Source: Bathynomus jamesi (Eukaryota; Arthropoda; Malacostraca; Isopoda; Cirolanidae). Taken from it: a DNA stretch of 64,000 nt. Made by a program: the position numbers and the translations under genes. Position 1 is the first letter of the stretch. The number at the start of each line of letters is the position of its first letter. This document shows positions 36,601 to 49,826 of the stretch, piece by piece. Where the stretch lies: contig JAJOZX010012239.1 of the NCBI GenBank assembly GCA_023014485.1, forward strand, positions 1 through 64,000. Direction: 5' to 3'. Below the pieces are notes generated by a model. That model worked only from the letters and a program-made list of their open reading frames with translations. It was not told the DNA's origin and did no database searches.

Positions 36601-38260
36601 GGGTGTATTAGGTGCAAAGTGTGTATTTTACAATTTCGAGGGACAGATTAGCTGATAGGATTGTTCAAGTAACTAAATATTCAATGATTTTAGCATAAGG
36701 TTTGTATATATATATATATATATAGTGTGCATACATGCATTTTTATTGACTGTTGTAGGTACAAATCGAATTACGTAGTGGATGATGTATAGACCTGTGG
36801 TCAAGTGTGTATTTATGTTTATTGGGTACAAAGTGTGTATTTTATAATTTCGAGACACAGATTAGCTGATAGGATTGTTAAATTAACTGTATAAATGCAT
36901 GAGCGAGAATTTATATAAAGTAAGCAATAATTATTATGTATTATGATGATAATGTTTGCATACGCGTTTTAATGCAAAAGTGACTGGAGGGATGGAACGT
37001 AAATGAATTCGAATGTGTCAAAAGTAATAAAATTCACTTAGGATTATAGATTTTACATAATTAATCAGTTACACGTATAAGGTAATTAAAAAAAGACGTA
37101 CTTAGAAGACCTTACGAGTAATGACAGTAACTCTCACGGTTTTAAAATTGATTTTCGACACAATTAAATTCGACTACTAAAATTCATAACCATATACTGT
37201 AGTAGTATGTCAATTTGACTATAATTTTCGTTTGATACCTTACAAATGGTACAATAACAATTTAAGGACAGTTACTCACGATTAATTGAACAAAATAAAA
37301 ATAAAAATACAAATTAAAAATATGAATCAATTATGCATTTCAACGAGCTAAATACAATTTTATAATATTCTAAAAAATAAAAGTAAATCGAGCCATAGAT
37401 GAGTTTCGGCCAAGAATAAAAAAGTTATTGAAATGGAAGGAAGCATTTCGAACAATCTTTTCTTTTAATAATCTCAGGTAAATTTTACATTAAAAATTAT
37501 TTTTATATAATAAAAAAAAATATTAAAAAGGTTTAATAATTTTTTGCATGTTAAGTAGAAAAATTATACTCTCGTTAAATGTTGATAGAATTTTGAATTA
37601 TTTGATATTTTAGTCTGAAAACTTGTTTGCATATGATAAATACATATGTTTTATTGTGTAGAAGTTTTATTAAAATTAAATGACAAAAAAGAACAAAACT
37701 GAAATTTAGGGTATGTGCGATCATACGGGGGAATTGAGTGACTAAGCAGGGGGTATAAGTTTGAAATTGACAATACGTCTTTCGTGAGCACTTTGCTTTT
37801 TTTTTTTTTTTTTTTTAAAGATTGCTTGTCACACTACTTAGAACAAAAAATTAAAAGAGTTGAAACAAAACGGAGGGACGGCATGTTCCTCATATACATT
37901 ACAATAATTACCAAAATCATTACAAACAATTGTAAAAACTGTTTTGGTCACAAATAATGAATTACATAACTATATATTTATATACGTAACAATGCATGAA
38001 AAGGGAAAGACAAATCGGTGAATTTCAGTCTTACAAACAAAGAAAAGGTTAAACCAAAGACGCAACCCGGTCAATTCAGGTTGAATTAAATTCTCTTTTA
38101 CAACAAAAAAAAGGTTGAATTAAATTCTCTTAAACAACAAAAAAAGGTTGAATTAAATTCTTAAATTACATTTTCTTAAATTAAATTCTCTTAAATTACA
38201 AAGAAAAAGTTGAATTCAATTGACTGCATTGAAATGAATGGGTATTTGAAACTAACAGAG

Positions 38261-38643
38261 ACTGACTTCAAATAAAACTCTCTGACTTCAAATAAAACTC
38301 TCTGACTTCAAATAAAACTCTCTGACTTCAAATAAAACTCTCTGACTTCAAATAAAACTCTCTGACTTCAAATAAAACTCTCTGACTTCAAATAAAACTC
38401 TCTGACTTCAAATAAAACTCTCTGACTTCAAATAAACTCTCTGACTTCAAATAAAACTCTCTGACTTCAAATAAAACTCTCTGACTTCAAATAAAACTCC
38501 TCTGACTTCAAATAAAACTCCTCTGACTTCAAATAAAACTCCTCTGACTTCAAATAAAACTCCTCTGACTTCAAATAAAACTCCTCTGACTTCAAATAAA
38601 ACTCTCTGACTTCAAATAAAACTCTCTGACTTCAAATAAAACT
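38261..38643 (+). repeat. 20/21-bp minisatellite, unit 7
   Basis: About nineteen copies. Five consecutive 21-bp variants, then two 20-bp copies, close the tract. Confidence 0.95.
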
Positions 38644-38657
38644 GAAATCTCTGGGGC

Positions 38658-39027
38658 GGTTGTCCCTCTTGGATGCAACCTTCTGTAACTGAAAATTGAT
38701 TTGCAACTAAAACTGACTCGAAACTACTTCGAGTATCTTTGTAAATCTCTGGGGTTTGGTTGTCCCTCTTGGATGCAACCAACCGAAACTGAAAACTGAT
38801 TTGAAATTAACTGAAAATGGAAAATGACTGCACTTGATCTCTATTCAAGTGGAGACGATTAACCTCTGTTTTGGTTGACCCTCTTGGTGCAACCTTCTGA
38901 CTTCAAAAAATGACTTCAAAATTACTTCAAGTATCTTTATAAATCTCTGGGGTTTGGTTGTCCCTTTTGGTTACAACCAACTGAAACTGTCTGAAAACTG
39001 AAAATGGAACTTGAAACTGCTTCAAGT
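38658..39027 (+). other. Four-module paired-hairpin block, unit 7
   Basis: 370 bp, all stems intact. Confidence 0.6.
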
Positions 39028-42000
39028 AACTCCATAACTCTATAAACCCCTGTAAACTCTCTGTAAACTCTCTGTAAACTCTCTCTCTCTTAATTTGCAA
39101 GTCAATTCAATTCAGTAATTGAAAAAAATTTGCAAACAAAAAATAAAAAAATGTAAACATTTCACTCGAATGTACGGGAAGGTACATAAAATAAAATTAT
39201 TCTATACTGAATATAATAGTGCAAATAACTGTGACAATTGACTCTCTTGAAATGAACTCTCTGTTACAATTAACTCTCTGTTACAATTAACTCTCTGTTA
39301 CAATAAAAACAAATGTATCAGTGGTGTATGGAATGTTCACTGTTTCTTGTGAATTCTGACTTGATACTCATTATTAACTGTTAATAATAGTGACTTTTCA
39401 AATGTTTATAAATTACTTAAAAAAAAAAACTGTACTTAACAAAATTTTCTATGGGGAAATCCTTGAGACGTGTCCTGAAGACGTCTTCCTGGCTACTTCT
39501 TCTTGGATGAAAACTAGGCATGGAGAACTTGGAGTCGTGACACACCGGTTCAAGGGTGGATGTCACGAACTAGAAGTCGTGACACGCCGGTCAACTGGTT
39601 TTATCCTGATGCAGGGTAATTTCTATCTTGGCCAAAGAGTGGCCTCTTCTTAAAATAATCTTCTTCTTAAAGTAATCTTCTTCTTAAAGTAATCTTCTTC
39701 TTAAAGTAATCTTCTTCTTAAAGTAATCTTCTTCTTAAAGTAATCTTCTTCTTAAAGTAATCTTGTTATCCTGTTATCCTGGTAAAGGGTCTGGAAGACT
39801 GGAAGAATCCTGGAGTCGTGAAGATCCTGGTTAAAGGGTCGCCAGTTGTTAGACCCCATATCTTCTTCTTCTTCTTCTTATCCTGGCTATGGGTCTGGGG
39901 TGTCTCGTATAGACGAGGCGTTCTTGTTAAGGGGCAAGGGGCCTCTGCCCCCTCCCCGCAGCGAGGCTGCAGTCCAAAGAAGAGTCTCGTAATGAAGTTC
40001 TCTGATGAAGTCTAATGAAGAAGAAGAAGTGCAATGACGAAGTGCTGTAATTTTACAAGTACATGTATAATATAACTTAAATGTTTGGGGGAAGACAGTC
40101 GAAGGTTAAGTTTCCCCCCTTTTTTAAACACATCAGATGTTTGAAAGATTTTCAATAAAAATTTTAAAAAAATTAAAATAAAAACTAATTTGTATTTTTC
40201 GCCGTCTACATTTATGAAGGCGATATCATTTCGTAATAGTACACATAAGTACAAATTAAGTACACGACTGAATACGTATTAATTTTGGTTCATTACAATT
40301 ACGATTACAATTATGGATTACTTCATATTCACTTGTTGTTTAATTACACTTCCATTTTAAAGTACATTCTTACATGATAAATTAAATCATTACATTCAAT
40401 TACAGTTTCATTGAAGTACATTACATTATATTAAATTAAAGTATTACAGTTAATTACAATCAAACAGTTACAATAACTTTGTTTTGTTTTTTACAGTGTT
40501 TCATATTAATAGACAATTAAGATGTTAAATATAATACAAAGTACATGGCACTTAAGAGATAATTTATTTACGAAATAATATGTTATAATGTTATAAATTT
40601 GAAATCAGAGCGAACGGAGGTATTTTATCTTTGAGGCGCTCGAATCTGCCAGTCAGCGGAATTCGATTTACTTACCAAGCATCTATGAATATCTTACGAG
40701 GGTTGAACGCACTTGAAAGTAAAAAATAATACGAGAACGTATTTTTTCGTTTTCGAACGAAGGCCTAAAGTTTCGTGCTTCACAAATTGACACGAGTAAA
40801 CATAGACTGATAAGTTGATAGGTATAAGTAGACAATAGGTAGATGAATGAATAAGTAATAAAATTAATAAAGGATAGCGGTCAAGAAAGAACATGAATGT
40901 AAGAATGAGTATGGTTGAATAAGGAGTATGGTTGAATAATAATGTTTATACTACATAACACCACAACATTATTACTAAAGAATTTACCATACATTGAATA
41001 CGGAAGATGTCCAAATACTAAGAACGTGATTCAGTGTACAAAGTATGGGAAACGTAAAGAGAATAAAGTTATTTTATGGCGTCATAGTGTATAAGTCATT
41101 ATTTAGAAAAGATGAATTAGAGAAATACAGTAATGAATAAAGAAGTATAAATCATTATTAGGAAGATTTACAAGAACGAATTAGAGACAGAGTGGGTAGT
41201 AATGACTAAGAAGTACAACTACGGGTTCCAATCCTGTTACATGCAATGTGTATGCATAATCTAGGGTCGAGGGTGAGATGCAAGACAATTCGTAATTAAT
41301 TATAATAACTTCTATAACAAATGGAAAATGGATACGACTAAACCATAGATATTGTAGATCGTAGGGTTGTGACACGAACAAAAATAGGAAGCTACAAGTA
41401 AAATTATTATCCAAACTCGCGTTAAGCGATTTTGGTTCTTATGTAAAAATGAATATTGATTATTCATTGTTCATTTTTTACATTGCTCTCCCCTTTTAAA
41501 ATGATATTTATACAATAATATAATAAAATTAATACAATACAATACAATTGAGAAAATAACATCGTAACTAATTCAAGTTAGGTGACGAATTTTTCTTTAC
41601 AATACAAATTTTATACAGAACGAGTTCGGGTAGTTGAGTACAATGCAGAGTAATCAAATTTTTAACATGACACTCGCTTAGAGGGTTATTATAAAATATA
41701 AAAATTCAAAGATTAAAACTTTACTTTTATACAAACAGAATAAAGGATTAATACGTTAATTTAGAGAAACAATTAAGCTAGACAAAGAATGATAGTTAAA
41801 TTTTTTTTCAAAATTTGTATTTTTCTGTGGGAAAAATTATGTACATAATGAATAGAGTAAAAGGGAAAACTATAAATTTTAAAGTTCATGGATTTTTCGA
41901 GGCTTCCATGATAGTACAATTGATAACTAATTTTATTGACTATTGTAGATAAAAAATCGAATTATGTAATGGATGATGTATAGACCTGTGGTCAAGTGTG

Positions 42001-42109
42001 TATTTGGGTGTATTAGGTGCAAAGTGTGTATTTTACAATTTCGAGGGACAGATTAGCTGATAGGATTGTTCAAGTAACTAAATATTCAATGATTTTAGCA
42101 TAAGGTTTG

Positions 42110-42141
<32 letters not shown>

Positions 42142-43670
42142 CATACATGCATTTTTATTGACTGTTGTAGGTACAAATCGAATTACGTAGTGGATGATGT
42201 ATAGACCTGTGGTCAAGTGTGTATTTATGTTTATTGGGTACAAAGTGTGTATTTTATAATTTCGAGACACAGATTAGCTGATAGGATTGTTAAATTAACT
42301 GTATAAATGCATGAGCGAGAATTTATATAAAGTAAGCAATAATTATTATGTATTATGATGATAATGTTTGCATACGCGTTTTAATGCAAAAGTGACTGGA
42401 GGGATGGAACGTAAATGAATTCGAATGTGTCAAAAGTAATAAAATTCACTTAGGATTATAGATTTTACATAATTAATCAGTTACACGTATAAGGTAATTA
42501 AAAAAAGACGTACTTAGAAGACCTTACGAGTAATGACAGTAACTCTCACGGTTTTAAAATTGATTTTCGACACAATTAAATTCGACTACTAAAATTCATA
42601 ACCATATACTGTAGTAGTATGTCAATTTGACTATAATTTTCGTTTGATACCTTACAAATGGTACAATAACAATTTAAGGACAGTTACTCACGATTAATTG
42701 AACAAAATAAAAATAAAAATACAAATTAAAAATATGAATCAATTATGCATTTCAACGAGCTAAATACAATTTTATAATATTCTAAAAAATAAAAGTAAAT
42801 CGAGCCATAGATGAGTTTCGGCCAAGAATAAAAAAGTTATTGAAATGGAAGGAAGCATTTCGAACAATCTTTTCTTTTAATAATCTCAGGTAAATTTTAC
42901 ATTAAAAATTATTTTTATATAATAAAAAAAAATATTAAAAAGGTTTAATAATTTTTTGCATGTTAAGTAGAAAAATTATACTCTCGTTAAATGTTGATAG
43001 AATTTTGAATTATTTGATATTTTAGTCTGAAAACTTGTTTGCATATGATAAATACATATGTTTTATTGTGTAGAAGTTTTATTAAAATTAAATGACAAAA
43101 AAGAACAAAACTGAAATTTAGGGTATGTGCGATCATACGGGGGAATTGAGTGACTAAGCAGGGGGTATAAGTTTGAAATTGACAATACGTCTTTCGTGAG
43201 CACTTTGCTTTTTTTTTTTTTTTTTTTTAAAGATTGCTTGTCACACTACTTAGAACAAAAAATTAAAAGAGTTGAAACAAAACGGAGGGACGGCATGTTC
43301 CTCATATACATTACAATAATTACCAAAATCATTACAAACAATTGTAAAAACTGTTTGGTCACAAATAATGAATTACATAACTATATATTTATATACGTAA
43401 CAATGCATGAAAAGGGAAAGACAAATCGGTGAATTTCAGTCTTACAAACAAAGAAAAGGTTAAACCAAAGACGCAACCCGGTCAATTCAGGTTGAATTAA
43501 ATTCTCTTTTACAACAAAAAAAAGGTTGAATTAAATTCTCTTAAACAACAAAAAAAGGTTGAATTAAATTCTTAAATTACATTTTCTTAAATTAAATTCT
43601 CTTAAATTACAAAGAAAAAGTTGAATTCAATTGACTGCATTGAAATGAATGGGTATTTGAAACTAACAGA

Positions 43671-44054
43671 GACTGACTTCAAATAAAACTCTCTGACTTC
43701 AAATAAAACTCTCTGACTTCAAATAAAACTCTCTGACTTCAAATAAAACTCTCTGACTTCAAATAAAACTCTCTGACTTCAAATAAAACTCTCTGACTTC
43801 AAATAAAACTCTCTGACTTCAAATAAAACTCTCTGACTTCAAATAAAACTCTCTGACTTCAAATAAAACTCTCTGACTTCACATAAAACTCTCTGACTTC
43901 AAATAAAACTCCTCTGACTTCAAATAAAACTCCTCTGACTTCAAATAAAACTCCTCTGACTTCAAATAAAACTCCTCTGACTTCAAATAAAACTCCTCTG
44001 ACTTCAAATAAAACTCTCTGACTTCAAATAAAACTCTCTGACTTCAAATAAAAC
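43671..44054 (+). repeat. 20/21-bp minisatellite, unit 8
   Basis: About nineteen copies. Five consecutive 21-bp variants precede two terminal 20-bp copies. One copy reads TTCACATAAA. Confidence 0.95.
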
Positions 44055-44069
44055 TGAAATCTCTGGGGC

Positions 44070-44440
44070 GGTTGTCCCTCTTGGATGCAACCTTCTGTAA
44101 CTGAAAATTGATTTGCAACTAAAACTGACTCGAAACTACTTCGAGTATCTTTGTAAATCTCTGGGGTTTGGTTGTCCCTCTTGGATGCAACCAACCGAAA
44201 CTGAAAACTGATTTGAAATTAACTGAAAATGGAAAATGACTGCACTTGATCTCTATTCAAGTGGAGACGATTAACCTCTGTTTTGGTTGACCCTCTTGGT
44301 GCAACCTTCTGACTTCAAAAAATGACTTCAAAATTACTTCAAGTATCTTTATAAATCTCTGGGGTTTGGTTGTCCCTTTTGGTTACAACCAAACTGAAAC
44401 TGTCTGAAAACTGAAAATGGAACTTGAAACTGCTTCAAGT
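44070..44440 (+). other. Four-module paired-hairpin block, unit 8
   Basis: 371 bp. One extra A follows the fourth hairpin I (ACAACCAAACTG), at the edge of its extended stem, so the core pairing is kept. Confidence 0.6.
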
Positions 44441-47400
44441 AACTCCATAACTCTATAAACCCCTGTAAACTCTCTGTAAACTCTCTGTAAACTCTCTCTC
44501 TCTTAATTTGCAAGTCAATTCAATTCAGTAATTGAAAAAAATTTGCAAACAAAAAATAAAAAAAATGTAAACATTTCACTCGAATGTACGGGAAGGTACA
44601 TAAAATAAAATTATTCTATACTGAATATAATAGTGCAAATAACTGTGACAATTGACTCTCTTGAAATGAACTCTCTGTTACAATTAACTCTCTGTTACAA
44701 TTAACTCTCTGTTACAATAAAAACAAATGTATCAGTGGTGTATGGAATGTTCACTGTTTCTTGTGAATTCTGACTTGATACTCATTATTAACTGTTAATA
44801 ATAGTGACTTTTCAAATGTTTATAAATTACTTAAAAAAAAAAACTGTACTTAACAAAATTTTCTATGGGGAAATCCTTGAGACGTGTCCTGAAGACGTCT
44901 TCCTGGCTACTTCTTCTTGGATGAAAACTAGGCATGGAGAACTTGGAGTCGTGACACACCGGTTCAAGGGTGGATGTACGAACTAGAAGTCGTGACACGC
45001 CGGTCAACTGGTTTTATCCTGATGCAGGGTAATTTCTATCTTGGCCAAAGAGTGGCCTCTTCTTAAAATAATCTTCTTCTTAAAGTAATCTTCTTCTTAA
45101 AGTAATCTTCTTCTTAAAGTAATCTTGTTATCCTGTTATCCTGGTAAAGGGTCTGGAAGACTGGAAGAATCCTGGAGTCGTGAAGATCCTGGTTAAAGGG
45201 TCGCCAGTTGTTAGACCCCATATCTTCTTCTTCTTCTTCTTATCCTGGCTATGGGTCTGGGGTGTCTCGTATAGACGAGGCGTTCTTGTTAAGGGGCAAG
45301 GGGCCTCTGCCCCCTCCCCGCAGCGAGGCTGCAGTCCAAAGAAGAGTCTCGTAATGAAGTTCTCTGATGAAGTCTAATGAAGAAGAAGAAGTGCAATGAC
45401 GAAGTGCTGTAATTTTACAAGTACATGTATAATATAACTTAAATGTTTGGGGGAAGACAGTCGAAGGTTAAGTTTCCCCCCTTTTTTAAACACATCAGAT
45501 GTTTTGAAAGATTTTCAATAAAAATTTTAAAAAAATTAAAATAAAAACTAATTTGTATTTTTCGCCGAGTCTACATTTATGAAGGCGATATCATTTCGTA
45601 ATAGTACACATAAGTACAAATTAAGTACACGACTGAATACGTATTAATTTTGGTTCATTACAATTACGATTACAATTATGGATTACTTCATATTCACTTG
45701 TTGTTTAATTACACTTCCATTTTAAAGTACATTCTTACATGATAAATTAAATCATTACATTCAATTACAGTTTCATTGAAGTACATTACATTATATTAAA
45801 TTAAAGTATTACAGTTAATTACAATCAAACAGTTACAATAACTTTGTTTTGTTTTTTACAGTGTTTCATATTAATAGACAATTAAGATGTTAAATATAAT
45901 ACAAAGTACATGGCACTTAAGAGATAATTTATTTACGAAATAATATGTTATAATGTTATAAATTTGAAATCAGAGCGAACGGAGGTATTTTATCTTTGAG
46001 GCGCTCGAATCTGCCAGTCAGCGGAATTCGATTTACTTACCAAGCATCTATGAATATCTTACGAGGGTTGAACGCACTTGAAAGTAAAAAATAATACGAG
46101 AACGTATTTTTTCGTTTTCGAACGAAGGCCTAAAGTTTCGTGCTTCACAAATTGACACGAGTAAACATAGACTGATAAGTTGATAGGGTATAAGTAGACA
46201 ATAGGTAGATGAATGAATAAGTAATAAAATTAATAAAGGATAGCGGTCAAGAAAGAACATGAATGTAAGAATGAGTATGGTTGAATAAGGAGTATGGTTG
46301 AATAATAATGTTTATACTACATAACACCACAACATTATTACTAAAGAATTTACCATACATTGAATACGGAAGATGTCCAAATACTAAGAACGTGATTCAG
46401 TGTACAAAGTATGGGAAACGTAAAGAGAATAAAGTTATTTTATGGCGTCATAGTGTATAAGTCATTATTTAGAAAAGATGAATTAGAGAAATACAGTAAT
46501 GAATAAAGAAGTATAAATCATTATTAGGAAGATTTACAAGAACGAATTAGAGACAGAGTGGGTAGTAATGACTAAGAAGTACAACTACGGGTTCCAATCC
46601 TGTTACATGCAATGTGTATGCATAATCTAGGGTCGAGGGTGAGATGCAAGACAATTCGTAATTAATTATAATAACTTCTATAACAAATGGAAAATGGATA
46701 CGACTAAACCATAGATATTGTAGATCGTAGGGTTGTGACACGAACAAAAATAGGAAGCTACAAGTAAAATTATTATCCAAACTCGCGTTAAGCGATTTTG
46801 GTTCTTATGTAAAAATGAATATTGATTATTCATTGTTCATTTTTTACATTGCTCTCCCCTTTTAAAATGATATTTATACAATAATATAATAAAATTAATA
46901 CAATACAATACAATTGAGAAAATAACATCGTAACTAATTCAAGTTAGGTGACGAATTTTTCTTTACAATACAAATTTTATACAGAACGAGTTCGGGTAGT
47001 TGAGTACAATGCAGAGTAATCAAATTTTTAACATGACACTCGCTTAGAGGGTTATTATAAAATATAAAAATTCAAAGATTAAAACTTTACTTTTATACAA
47101 ACAGAATAAAGGATTAATACGTTAATTTAGAGAAACAATTAAGCTAGACAAAGAATGATAGTTAAATTTTTTTTCAAAATTTGTATTTTTCTGTGGGAAA
47201 AATTATGTACATAATGAATAGAGTAAAAGGGAAAACTATAAATTTTAAAGTTCATGGATTTTTCGAGGCTTCCATGATAGTACAATTGATAACTAATTTT
47301 ATTGACTATTGTAGATAAAAAATCGAATTATGTAATGGATGATGTATAGACCTGTGGTCAAGTGTGTATTTGGGTGTATTAGGTGCAAAGTGTGTATTTT

Positions 47401-49030
47401 ACAATTTCGAGGGACAGATTAGCTGATAGGATTGTTCAAGTAACTAAATATTCAATGATTTTAGCATAAGGTTTGTATATATATTATATATATATAGTGT
47501 GCATACATGCATTTTTATTGACTGTTGTAGGTACAAATCGAATTACGTAGTGAATGATGTATAGACCTGTGGTCAAGTGTGTATTTATGTTTATTGGGTA
47601 CAAAGTGTGTATTTTATAATTTCGAGACACAGATTAGCTGATAGGATTGTTAAATTAACTGTATAAATGCATGAGCGAGAATTTATATAAAGTAAGCAAT
47701 AATTATTATGTATTATGATGATAATGTTTGCATACGCGTTTTAATGCAAAAGTGACTGGAGGGATGGAACGTAAATGAATTCGAATGTGTCAAAAGTAAT
47801 AAAATTCACTTAGGATTATAGATTTTACATAATTAATCAGTTACACGTATAAGGTAATTAAAAAAAGACGTACTTAGAAGACCTTACGAGTAATGACAGT
47901 AACTCTCACGGTTTTAAAATTGATTTTCGACACAATTAAATTCGACTACTAAAATTCATAACCATATACTGTAGTAGTATGTCAATTTGACTATAATTTT
48001 CGTTTGATACCTTACAAATGGTACAATAACAATTTAAGGACAGTTACTCACGATTAATTGAACAAAATAAAAATAAAAATACAAATTAAAAATATGAATC
48101 AATTATGCATTTCAACGAGCTAAATACAATTTTATAATATTCTAAAAAATAAAAGTAAATCGAGCCATAGATGAGTTTCGGCCAAGAATAAAAAAGTTAT
48201 TGAAATGGAAGGAAGCATTTCGAACAATCTTTTCTTTTAATAATCTCAGGTAAATTTTACATTAAAAATTATTTTTATATAATAAAAAAAATATTAAAAA
48301 GGTTTAATAATTTTTTGCATGTTAAGTAGAAAAATTATACTCTCGTTAAATGTTGATAGAATTTTGAATTATTTGATATTTTAGTCTGAAAACTTGTTTG
48401 CATATGATAAATACATATGTTTTATTGTGTAGAAGTTTTATTAAAATTAAATGACAAAAAAGAACAAAACTGAAATTTAGGGTATGTGCGATCATACGGG
48501 GGAATTGAGTGACTAAGCAGGGGGTATAAGTTTGAAATTGACAATACGTCTTTCGTGAGCACTTTGCTTTTTTTTTTTTTTTTTTTTAAAGATTGCTTGT
48601 CACACTACTTAGAACAAAAAATTAAAAGAGTTGAAACAAAACGGAGGGACGGCATGTTCCTCATATACATTACAATAATTACCAAAATCATTACAAACAA
48701 TTGTAAAAACTGTTTTGGTCACAAATAATGAATTACATAACTATATATTTATATACGTAACAATGCATGAAAAGGGAAAGACAAATCGGTGAATTTCAGT
48801 CTTACAAACAAAGAAAAGGTTAAACCAAAGACGCAACCCGGTCAATTCAGGTTGAATTAAATTCTCTTTTACAACAAAAAAAAGGTTGAATTAAATTCTC
48901 TTAAACAACAAAAAAAGGTTGAATTAAATTCTTAAATTACATTTTCTTAAATTAAATTCTCTTAAATTACAAAGAAAAAGTTGAATTCAATTGACTGCAT
49001 TGAAATGAATGGGTATTTGAAACTAACAGA

Positions 49031-49443
49031 GACTGACTTCAAATAAAACTCTCTGACTTCAAATAAAACTCTCTGACTTCAAATAAAACTCTCTGACTTC
49101 AAATAAAAATCAAAACTCTCTGACTTCAAATAAAACTCTCTGACTTCAAATAAAACTCTCTGACTTCAAATAAAACTCTCTGACTTCAAATAAAACTCTC
49201 TGACTTCAAATAAAACTCTCTGACTTCAAATAAAACTCTCTGACTTCAAATAAAACTCTCTGACTTCAAATAAAACTCTCTGACTTCAAATAAAACTCCT
49301 CTGACTTCAAATAAAACTCCTCTGACTTCAAATAAAACTCCTCTGACTTCAAATAAAACTCCTCTGACTTCAAATAAAACTCCTCTGACTTCAAATAAAA
49401 CTCTCTGACTTCAAATAAAACTCTCTGACTTCAAATAAAACTG
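49031..49443 (+). repeat. 20/21-bp minisatellite, unit 9
   Basis: About twenty copies, interrupted near 49108 by extra bases. Five 21-bp variants then two 20-bp copies end the tract. Confidence 0.95.
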
Positions 49444-49456
49444 AAATCTCTGGGGC

Positions 49457-49826
49457 GGTTGTCCCTCTTGGATGCAACCTTCTGTAACTGAAAATTGATT
49501 TGCAACTAAAACTGACTCGAAACTACTTCGAGTATCTTTGTAAATCTCTGGGGTTTGGTTGTCCCTCTTGGATGCAACCAACCGAAACTGAAAACTGATT
49601 TGAAATTAACTGAAAATGGAAAATGACTGCACTTGATCTCTATTCAAGTGGAGACGATTAACCTCTGTTTTGGTTGACCCTCTTGGTGCAACCTTCTGAC
49701 TTCAAAAAATGACTTCAAAATTACTTCAAGTATCTTTATAAATCTCTGGGGTTTGGTTGTCCCTTTTGGTTACAACCAACTGAAACTGTCTGAAAACTGA
49801 AAATGGAACTTGAAACTGCTTCAAGT
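49457..49826 (+). other. Four-module paired-hairpin block, unit 9
   Basis: 370 bp, all stems intact. Confidence 0.6.

Larger units (their letters stand above)
34524..39932 (+). repeat. Array unit 7 (5409 bp)
   Basis: A clean consensus-like unit with the GAACGTACTT and ACTAGAACG variants near 35302-35330. TA tract 36705-36724, poly-T 37797-37816, 20-bp minisatellite 38261-38643, hairpin modules 38658-39027, 17-bp minisatellite 39657-39758. Confidence 0.95.
39933..45294 (+). repeat. Array unit 8 (5362 bp)
   Basis: The 17-bp minisatellite is reduced to three copies (45070-45120). TA tract 42110-42136, poly-T 43209-43228, 20-bp minisatellite 43671-44054, hairpin modules 44070-44440, where a single extra A lies in the spacer after the fourth GGTTG stem. 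One G is missing near 40822, which frameshifts the minus-strand 70-codon frame. Confidence 0.95.
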